A DNA stretch of 64,000 bases. It comes from Bacteroidia bacterium. GTDB taxonomy: Bacteria > Bacteroidota > Bacteroidia > Bacteroidales > UBA932. Numbering within the stretch: the first letter of the stretch is position 1; each line of letters opens with the position of its first letter. A model generated the notes under the pieces. That model was given only the letters and a program-made list of their open reading frames with translations, was not told the DNA's origin and did not search any database. Below are positions 28,554 to 35,772 of this stretch, one piece after another. The DNA lies in NCBI GenBank assembly GCA_009929175.1, contig SABC01000005.1, positions 1-64,000 of the forward strand. The letters are read 5' to 3'. The position numbers and the translations under genes are program-made.

Positions 28554-31198
28554 AAAAACTCATCTTGATAGACGGACACGCATTGATATTCAAAATGTAC
28601 TATGCGTTTCTCAGACGTCCCATGGTCAACTCAAAAGGGGCAGACACATCCATCCTTTTCGGATTTACCAAAACAATTCTGGAGCTCATCCTAAAAGAGA
28701 AACCAACTCATTTTGCTGTAGCCTTTGACCCACCGGCCAAAACCTTCCGCCACGAAATATTTCCCGATTACAAAGCCAACAGGAGCGAAACTCCTGAGCT
28801 GATCAAGGCGTCACTGGAGCCACTATGCGCACTGATGGAGGCAATCTCGGTACCTGTACTGATGAAGGAGGGATTCGAGGCAGATGATGTGATAGGGACT
28901 TTTGCAAAAAAAGCAGAAAAAGAGGGCCATCTGGTTTATATGGTAACTCCCGATAAAGACTACGGACAGTTGGTTTCCGATAAAATTTTCCAGTACAAAC
29001 CGGGAAAAGGCGGGAGCCAGGACGAACTTTTGGGAAAGGAGCAGATTTGTTCAATGTACGGGATCGAAGAACCTGTCAGTGTAATAGATATTCTCTCTAT
29101 CTGGGGGGATGCATCTGACAACATACCAGGAGTAAAAGGAGTCGGCGAAATTGGAGCAAAAAAACTGATATCCAAGTATAAAACCTTGGAAAACATATAC
29201 AAAAACCTGGAAGAGTTGCCCGACAGGCAGAGAGAGTCGTTCATCGAAGCAAAACCTTACATATCCCTTTCAAAAAAACTTGTTACAATAGAGACCAACG
29301 TTGATCTGGAATGGAATGAAAAGGATCTGGAATTGAGCACACCCCATTTCACAAAAATAAAAGAGCTTTTCGCCGAACACGAATTCTCCTCCCTCTCCAG
29401 GATGTTACCACAACTGGAAAAACTGTTTGACGCAAAACCCGGGGATGATCACTCATTTTCCAATGATAGTAATGCGAGATCAAACCAGGAGGTCGCCCCT
29501 TGGGAGCTGTCCGATGCAATTTCGGTTGCCAAAATTGCGAAACAAGAGGGCTATATCTCCTTCGCTTTGTCGGGGGAGGTGTTGCTTGCAGGTTCGGGAT
29601 CGGTTGCAACAATACTTGATGACAAAGCATTCGGGCTGCTAGGTGAGTTGATCAGCGACCCGGCAATAATCAAAACCGGCTACGACCTCAAGTCAATGGT
29701 CTTTGCATCGAGGGAGGCCCGGGTATGCCCGGCAGGTTACCTGGCCGACATAGAGTTGATGCATTATGTGATTACCCCCGAAAGGTCCCACAAACTAGAT
29801 ACCCTCTCCAAAAGCTACCTTGACATCTCTGTCGCCACCGAGAATTCTCCGGCCGACCTTTTTTCGGAACTGCCTCCGGAACTTCCGTATGCCAGGGCCC
29901 TTGGAGAGCTCCCTCTGCTATACCCGCTAAGCCGGGAACTTTCCGGAGAACTTGAAAAGGAAAAGATGGCAGATCTTTACAACAAGATAGAGATGCCACT
30001 GATAGTGGTTCTGTCCGACATGGAACGGGAAGGTGTCAAAATCGATACCGGATTGCTCGCTGAGTACAGCAAGGAGCTGACAAGTGAACTTGCGGGAATT
30101 GAGTCAAATGTAAGGGAAATGGCCGGAGAACCAACTCTAAATATCTCCTCTCCAAAGCAACTGGGTGTGGTATTGTACGAAAAGCTCCAGCTTGTCAAAA
30201 ATGCCAAACGCACATCAAAGAGAAACTACTCAACAGACGAAGAGACCCTCTCTTCCATACTGGATACCCATCCCATAATTCCTCTGATCCTTGAGTACAG
30301 GAACATAAAAAAACTTCTCTCTACATACATAGACCCCCTCCCCTATCTGATATCTCCGGTTACAGGCAAAATACACACCACATACAACCAGGCACTTACC
30401 TCAACCGGTAGATTGAGTTCCGTAAAACCTAACCTTCAAAACATTCCGATCAGGACCGAAAGGGGCAGGGAAATTCGCAAGGCTTTCATCCCCTCCAACC
30501 CCGGAGGAGTTATAATGTCTGCAGACTACTCCCAGATAGAGCTTCGTTTAATGGCCCATATGAGCCAGGACCCCCATTTTATTGAGGCCTTCCGTGCAGG
30601 TAAGGACATCCATGCAGCAACCGCCTCAAAAATATTCGGGATTCCCGAGGAGGATTTGAGCAGGGAGCAGAGGAACCGTGCAAAAGTAGCCAATTTTGGA
30701 ATCATTTACGGAATCTCTGCCTTTGGTCTTTCCCAAAGACTGGCAATTCCCAGGGGTGAATCTAAAAAACTTATTGAAGACTATTTTGCCAACTACCCTC
30801 AAGTGGAGGATTATATGAACCAAATGATTTCCAAGGCTAAGGAGGTTGGTTATGTTACCACGCTATACGGAAGGAAAAGATATCTGCCCGACATTACCTC
30901 CCGCAATCCTGTTGTAAGGGGTTTGGCCGAAAGGAACGCAATCAATGCTCCTATCCAGGGGAGTGCTGCCGATATCATAAAGGTAGCAATGATCAATGTT
31001 GCAAAACGCCTCCAAAAGGAGAATCTGAAAAGCAGGATGATACTTCAGGTCCACGACGAACTCGTCTTTGATGCTTTTGAAGAGGAAGTGGAGAAGCTCA
31101 TGATTCTTGTCAGACAAGAGATGGAGAGTGTGATTGAACTTAGTGTCCCTCTGACTGTTGAATGTAACTGGGGTGCTAACTGGCTGGAAGCGCACTGA
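28550..31198 (+). CDS. polA: DNA polymerase I
   Basis: MKKLILIDGHALIFKMYYAF 5' nuclease N-terminus; polymerase motifs SADYSQIELRLMAHMS, RAKVANFGIIYGISAFGLS, QVHDELVFD. Start set at the ATGA overlap with queD rather than the ORF-track start. Confidence 0.97.
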   Translation: MKKLILIDGHALIFKMYYAFLRRPMVNSKGADTSILFGFTKTILELILKEKPTHFAVAFDPPAKTFRHEIFPDYKANRSETPELIKASLEPLCALMEAISVPVLMKEGFEADDVIGTFAKKAEKEGHLVYMVTPDKDYGQLVSDKIFQYKPGKGGSQDELLGKEQICSMYGIEEPVSVIDILSIWGDASDNIPGVKGVGEIGAKKLISKYKTLENIYKNLEELPDRQRESFIEAKPYISLSKKLVTIETNVDLEWNEKDLELSTPHFTKIKELFAEHEFSSLSRMLPQLEKLFDAKPGDDHSFSNDSNARSNQEVAPWELSDAISVAKIAKQEGYISFALSGEVLLAGSGSVATILDDKAFGLLGELISDPAIIKTGYDLKSMVFASREARVCPAGYLADIELMHYVITPERSHKLDTLSKSYLDISVATENSPADLFSELPPELPYARALGELPLLYPLSRELSGELEKEKMADLYNKIEMPLIVVLSDMEREGVKIDTGLLAEYSKELTSELAGIESNVREMAGEPTLNISSPKQLGVVLYEKLQLVKNAKRTSKRNYSTDEETLSSILDTHPIIPLILEYRNIKKLLSTYIDPLPYLISPVTGKIHTTYNQALTSTGRLSSVKPNLQNIPIRTERGREIRKAFIPSNPGGVIMSADYSQIELRLMAHMSQDPHFIEAFRAGKDIHAATASKIFGIPEEDLSREQRNRAKVANFGIIYGISAFGLSQRLAIPRGESKKLIEDYFANYPQVEDYMNQMISKAKEVGYVTTLYGRKRYLPDITSRNPVVRGLAERNAINAPIQGSAADIIKVAMINVAKRLQKENLKSRMILQVHDELVFDAFEEEVEKLMILVRQEMESVIELSVPLTVECNWGANWLEAH

Positions 31199-31215
31199 CC
31201 TGAAAGAGGGAAAAC

Positions 31216-31773
31216 ATGACAGAAAACGATTACAACGAAACCTTGATTATCGAGTTGGCTTCCCAAGGAGACAGGGAAGCATGCAACATTCTTGTAGAGA
31301 GGTATAATGATTCTCTTTTGGGATATATTTCCAAGATAATTCCCAACACCGAGGATGCAAGGGATATTTGCCAGGAGAGTTTTCAGAAGTGTTTCCGTAA
31401 CCTCTCTCAATACAACAACCGATATGCCTTTTCTACCTGGCTATACACAATTGCTCAAAACAGCGCATTGGACTTTTTGCGAAAAAGGAGGATTCCGCCT
31501 GCCTCATCGATTAACGAAGAAAGCCATGGTAACCAGCCAATAAACAGCATGGTACCTAGTCCCGAGGAGGACATGATCAACGACCAGGCTATAGAGAGGC
31601 TCATCAGGGCAATACAAAAAATGCCCGACATATACAGGAGGGTTGCCGAGTTGAGATTCATACACGACTATCCGCTGGACGAAATTGCAAAAGAGCTCAG
31701 CCTGCCGCTCAACACTGTGAAGACCAGGGTAAACCGATCAAAAAAACAACTGCATAAAATATGGAAGAGCTGA
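31216..31773 (+). CDS. ECF-type RNA polymerase sigma factor
   Basis: Region 2 (LVERYNDSLLGYISKI...DARDICQESFQKCFRNL...FSTWLYTIAQNSALDFLRKR) and region 4 (ELRFIHDYPLDEIAKELSLPLNTVKTRVNRSKKQL). Confidence 0.93.
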   Translation: MTENDYNETLIIELASQGDREACNILVERYNDSLLGYISKIIPNTEDARDICQESFQKCFRNLSQYNNRYAFSTWLYTIAQNSALDFLRKRRIPPASSINEESHGNQPINSMVPSPEEDMINDQAIERLIRAIQKMPDIYRRVAELRFIHDYPLDEIAKELSLPLNTVKTRVNRSKKQLHKIWKS

Positions 31774-32402
31774 TATTCAAATACTTTCCCGAACTAACCC
31801 CGCTCCAAAAAGAACAAATAAAAACACTTGCCTCAGTTTACAAGGAGTGGAACGCTAAGGTGAATGTGATATCCCGGAAAGATATCGACAATCTGTACCT
31901 GCACCACGTCCTCCACTCCCTTGCAATAGCAAAGCATACAAAGTTCCCTCATGGAAGCAGCGTCTTGGATGTTGGCACAGGCGGGGGATTTCCTGGAATT
32001 CCACTGGCCATCCTTTTTCCCGGGACAAATTTTTTCCTTTGTGATTCAATCTCCAAAAAGGTAAAGGTCGTAAACGAAGTTATAAAGGTGCTGGGGTTAA
32101 AAAATGCAGAGGCAAAACACACAAGGGCACAGGAGGTCAACTACGAATTCGATTTTGTGGTATCCAGGGCTGTTACGGATCTCGCCCAGTTTATCCCTTG
32201 GGTGTGGAACAAAATCATTCCATCCGGGAATCAACTTTCGAGGGGAATAATCTACTTAAAAGGGGGAGATCTTGACCAAGAAATTGCACAAGCCTTGAAA
32301 ATCAACAATATAAACTCAAAATGCATATCAAGGAGCAACGTATCTGAATGGTTCGAAGAGGAGTGGTTCCTGGAAAAAGAGGTGATATTTATTAAACGAT
32401 AA
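31761..32402 (+). CDS. rsmG: 16S rRNA (guanine(527)-N(7))-methyltransferase
   Basis: KEWNAKVNVISRKDIDNLYLHHVLHSLAI, VLDVGTGGGFPGIPLAI, FVVSRAVTDL. Confidence 0.95.
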   Translation: MEELIFKYFPELTPLQKEQIKTLASVYKEWNAKVNVISRKDIDNLYLHHVLHSLAIAKHTKFPHGSSVLDVGTGGGFPGIPLAILFPGTNFFLCDSISKKVKVVNEVIKVLGLKNAEAKHTRAQEVNYEFDFVVSRAVTDLAQFIPWVWNKIIPSGNQLSRGIIYLKGGDLDQEIAQALKINNINSKCISRSNVSEWFEEEWFLEKEVIFIKR

Positions 32403-32410
32403 GATAAATA

Positions 32411-32441
32411 TTTGCTATTAAAAACATTTTATATATCTTTG
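32411..32441 (+). promoter_or_regulatory. Full Bacteroidota promoter (TTTG-N19-TATCTTTG) upstream of rpmH
   Basis: TTTG at 32411-32414 and TATCTTTG at 32434-32441, exactly 19 nt apart. Confidence 0.8.
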
Positions 32442-32481
32442 CACTCCCTTTTGATAAATAAAACAAATCAGTATACATAAT

Positions 32482-32634
32482 ATGAAACGCACTTTCCAAC
32501 CATCACAACGCAAGCGTCGTAACAAGCACGGATTCCGTGAGCGTATGTCTACACCCAACGGACGCAGAGTACTTGCAGCTCGCCGTCGTCGCGGACGCAA
32601 GAAACTTACAGTATCATCTGAAGATCGTTTCTAG
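32482..32634 (+). CDS. rpmH: 50S ribosomal protein L34
   Basis: 50 aa, [50 protein letters not shown]; absent from the ORF track because of size. Confidence 0.97.
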   Translation: MKRTFQPSQRKRRNKHGFRERMSTPNGRRVLAARRRRGRKKLTVSSEDRF

Positions 32635-32662
32635 TAAGGGATATCATAGATTTCAGCAGAAC

Positions 32663-32688
32663 AAAGGCGCCATTGTGCGTCTTTTTTT
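32663..32688 (+). terminator. Rho-independent terminator after rpmH
   Basis: AAAGGCGC-cattgt-GCGTCTTT (one G:U pair) followed by a T-run. Confidence 0.65.
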
Positions 32689-32699
32689 GTTTATTTGCC

Positions 32700-33770
32700 A
32701 TGCAAACCAATAATGAAATGGCACAAAGAATATATACAAACGAAGCAATAGGGCTCTACAGCTCTCCGGACATCAATGTTTTGTCCCGCATGGCAACCTC
32801 CATCAGGGAGGAATTGAACGGCAAGACTGTATGGTACAACAAGAATTTCCATCTCGAACCCAGCAATGTCTGCATACACAACTGCAAATTTTGTTCTTAC
32901 CGCAGGGGTAATGATTTCGAACCGGGAGCATGGACCATGGACCTGGAGCAGATCAAAGGATATTGCCTGGATAAATTTACCGATGATGTTACCGAGGTAC
33001 ACGTGGTCGGCAGCGTACACCCGTCCAAGGATGTAGGTTATTACCTAAATGTGATTGAAACTATCCGCAAAACCCTGCCACCACACGTAACCATAAAGGC
33101 CTACTCGGCTGTGGAAATTGATGATATGTGCAACAACTCCGGAATGACTCCCCTAACTCTCCTTGAACGTCTTAAAGAACTGGGAGTCTCAGCCCTTCCC
33201 GGGGGAGGGGCCGAAATCTTCAACCCCGGAGTAAGGGCACAGATCTGTCCCGACAAAGCCGATGGTCAAAGGTGGCTGGAGATACATGAAATTGCCCACA
33301 GCCTGGGTATGAGGAGCAATGCCACCATGCTTTTCGGGCATATAGAAACCAGGGCACACCGAATAGAGCACCTTATGATGCTACGTGAGCTGCAAGACCG
33401 CACAGGAGGATTTGATGCATTCATCCCTTTACTGTTCAAAGCATCCAACAACACTTTGTCATACCTTGGGGAGGCAGATACCATTGAAATCCTGAGAACA
33501 TTTGCCATCTCCAGGATAGTTCTGGACAATTTCCGGCATATCAAATCATACTGGCCGATGCTGGGCAGGGAACAAAGTCAGCTGGCCCTGTTGTACGGTG
33601 CAGATGATGTTGACGGCACCATTAACGACAGCACCAAAATATACAGCATGGCCGGTTCCAAGGAACAAAAACCCGTGATGACAGCACAGGACCTGGAAGC
33701 CATGGCTGCACAATGTGGTTACGTTGCACTAGAGAGGGACAGCTTTTATAGACAAGTGATAAAAAAGTAG
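32700..33770 (+). CDS. mqnE: Aminofutalosine synthase (radical SAM, futalosine menaquinone pathway)
   Basis: EPSNVCIHNCKFCSYRRG (CxxxCxxC), EVHVVGSVHPSKDVGYYLNVIETIR, ALPGGGAEIFNPGVR. Start moved out of the preceding terminator. Confidence 0.9.
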   Translation: MQTNNEMAQRIYTNEAIGLYSSPDINVLSRMATSIREELNGKTVWYNKNFHLEPSNVCIHNCKFCSYRRGNDFEPGAWTMDLEQIKGYCLDKFTDDVTEVHVVGSVHPSKDVGYYLNVIETIRKTLPPHVTIKAYSAVEIDDMCNNSGMTPLTLLERLKELGVSALPGGGAEIFNPGVRAQICPDKADGQRWLEIHEIAHSLGMRSNATMLFGHIETRAHRIEHLMMLRELQDRTGGFDAFIPLLFKASNNTLSYLGEADTIEILRTFAISRIVLDNFRHIKSYWPMLGREQSQLALLYGADDVDGTINDSTKIYSMAGSKEQKPVMTAQDLEAMAAQCGYVALERDSFYRQVIKK

Positions 33771-33778
33771 TATTTTTG
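33771..33778 (+). promoter_or_regulatory. -7 element (TATTTTTG) upstream of PASTA protein gene
   Basis: TAnnTTTG match 17 nt before ATG at 33796. Confidence 0.5.
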
Positions 33779-33795
33779 CCCCAAACTTGATTGGT

Positions 33796-34575
33796 ATGAA
33801 AAAAGAGAACTGGATAGTCAAAAACCTTCTCCTCGGAGCAGTGGCAGTAACCGCAATCCTTTTACTGGCAATAATAACCCTTAAAGTTATAACCCGTCAT
33901 AACCAGGAGCTGGAAGTTCCTGAATTTTCCGGCATGACAATGGAGCAAGCATCGGAAGTGGCAAAACAATCACATTTGAGGCTTGAGGTTACGGACTCTG
34001 TTTTCCTTCCCAGGATGGGCAGGGGTGAGATATTCCGCCAAAATCCCCAGTCAGGCAGCATGGTCAAGAAAAACAGAAGGATATTACTCACCATCAATTC
34101 ATTACAACCAAAGAAAGTAAATATGCCATCCATAACAGGCTACTCACTGCGGCAGGCAAAAGCCGAGCTCTCTGCAAGGCAATTGAATGTGGGCAGGCTG
34201 TTCTACGTTGAGGATATGGCTACCAATAATGTTTTGGCACAACTTTACAAAGGAAGTGAGATTGCATCAGGCACTCTTATCGAGACAGAGAGTGAAATTG
34301 ACCTTAGGCTGGGAATGAGTCCCGACAATATGTATACATCCATTCCATTGGTTACGGGGTTTTCTTTGGTTACAGCAAAGGATATACTTACTGACAATTC
34401 CCTTAACCTTGGTAAGCTAACCTACGATAACACTGTGAAAACCTACTCTGATTCACTCTCCAGCTTTGTAATAAAACAAAATCCCCTCCCTTCCGAAGCA
34501 TCTGCTTACCCATTGGGAACCAGGGTTGAGCTTGTTCTAAGCACAGACAGGAGTAAGTTGGAGAGGGCAAATTGA
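33796..34575 (+). CDS. Membrane-anchored PASTA domain protein
   Basis: N-terminal TM (NLLLGAVAVTAILLLAIITL) then three PASTA-like repeats (VPEFSGMTMEQASEVAKQSHLRLEV; MPSITGYSLRQAKAELSARQLNVG; IPLVTGFSLVTAKDILTDNSLNLG). Confidence 0.85.
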   Translation: MKKENWIVKNLLLGAVAVTAILLLAIITLKVITRHNQELEVPEFSGMTMEQASEVAKQSHLRLEVTDSVFLPRMGRGEIFRQNPQSGSMVKKNRRILLTINSLQPKKVNMPSITGYSLRQAKAELSARQLNVGRLFYVEDMATNNVLAQLYKGSEIASGTLIETESEIDLRLGMSPDNMYTSIPLVTGFSLVTAKDILTDNSLNLGKLTYDNTVKTYSDSLSSFVIKQNPLPSEASAYPLGTRVELVLSTDRSKLERAN

Positions 34576-34576
34576 A

Positions 34577-35713
34577 ATGATTTCAAATACAAACAGAGGG
34601 GAAGCCCTGAGTTCCCGAAACGGCAAACATCCCGGCGAAGAGCAACCGGACGTCAATATGGATTATGTTGACAACGATATGGAAGAGGGGGATGAGGAGG
34701 TTGAGAACGAAGCATCCTTCGAACATTACCGTTTTGTTTCGGACAAAGGCCAAGCCCTTACCAGGGTAGACAAATTCCTGACATCCAGGATGGAAAAGAC
34801 CTCGCGCAACCGGATACAGCTTGCTATTGCAGCAGGATATGTACTTGTTGACGGAAGGCAGGTGAAAGCAAATTACCAGGTGAAACCCCTGGAGGTGGTA
34901 ACTGTAGTTTTGCCATACAAGAGGCGGGGGCTTGAGATAAAGCCCGAAAACATCCCGCTCGATATCCCTTACGAAGATGAGGATCTCCTGTTGGTAAACA
35001 AACCGGCAGGTCTTGTCGTGCATCCCGGACACGGACACTACACAGGAACGTTGGTAAATGCATTGGCTTTCCACCTTGGCCTTTCCCAGCCTGCCGATGC
35101 AGAAGACGAAAGGATGGGAATACTGGTCCACAGGATTGACAAGAACACCTCAGGCCTGTTGCTTGTAGCCAAAAATGACAGTGCACAACTGTTTCTGGCA
35201 AAACAGTTCTTTGAACACACAATAGAGAGAAAATATGTAGCGCTGGTTTGGGGCAACATCAAAGAGGACTCCGGGACAATTACCGGCCATATTGGCCGTG
35301 ATCCCAACGACAGATTGCGATTTAAAGTATTCCCGGACGGCTCTTCCGGCAAACATGCCATTACCCATTACAAGGTTCTTGACAGATTCGGATACACAAC
35401 CCTTGTGGAGTGTGTCCTGGAAACCGGCAGGACTCACCAGATCAGGGTTCATATGGATTGGATGGGACACCCTCTTTTCAATGACGACAGGTATGGAGGC
35501 GACAAGATTGTAAAAGGGACTATTTACACCAAGTACCGCCAGTTTGTAGAAAACTGTTTCCAATTGATGCCCAGGCATGCATTACATGCCAAGACTTTAG
35601 GATTCATACACCCGGCTTCAAAGAAACAGCTTTTATTCTCCAGTGAGATCCCGCAGGACCTGGCATCAGTGATAGGAAAGTGGCGTAATTTTTCACAAGG
35701 AAGTAAACAGTAA
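34577..35713 (+). CDS. RluA family pseudouridine synthase
   Basis: S4-like N-terminus, NKPAGLVVHPGHGHYTGTLVNAL, VHRIDKNTSGLLLVAK, ETGRTHQIRVHMDWMGHPL. Confidence 0.95.
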   Translation: MISNTNRGEALSSRNGKHPGEEQPDVNMDYVDNDMEEGDEEVENEASFEHYRFVSDKGQALTRVDKFLTSRMEKTSRNRIQLAIAAGYVLVDGRQVKANYQVKPLEVVTVVLPYKRRGLEIKPENIPLDIPYEDEDLLLVNKPAGLVVHPGHGHYTGTLVNALAFHLGLSQPADAEDERMGILVHRIDKNTSGLLLVAKNDSAQLFLAKQFFEHTIERKYVALVWGNIKEDSGTITGHIGRDPNDRLRFKVFPDGSSGKHAITHYKVLDRFGYTTLVECVLETGRTHQIRVHMDWMGHPLFNDDRYGGDKIVKGTIYTKYRQFVENCFQLMPRHALHAKTLGFIHPASKKQLLFSSEIPQDLASVIGKWRNFSQGSKQ

Positions 35714-35715
35714 TC

Positions 35716-35750
35716 AACAAGGGCACCGGAGATTAACCGGGGCCCTTGTT
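35716..35750. terminator. Intergenic hairpin between convergent rluA-family gene and TonB-type OMP gene
   Basis: Perfect 9-bp arms AACAAGGGC...GCCCTTGTT with inner CCGG/CCGG stem. Confidence 0.6.
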
Positions 35751-35772
35751 CCAGTAAGTATGGGGAGGAGTG

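Noticed and set aside
34583-35131. 182-aa minus-strand ORF antisense to the rluA-family gene
   Set aside because: Shadow ORF over a confident pseudouridine synthase.
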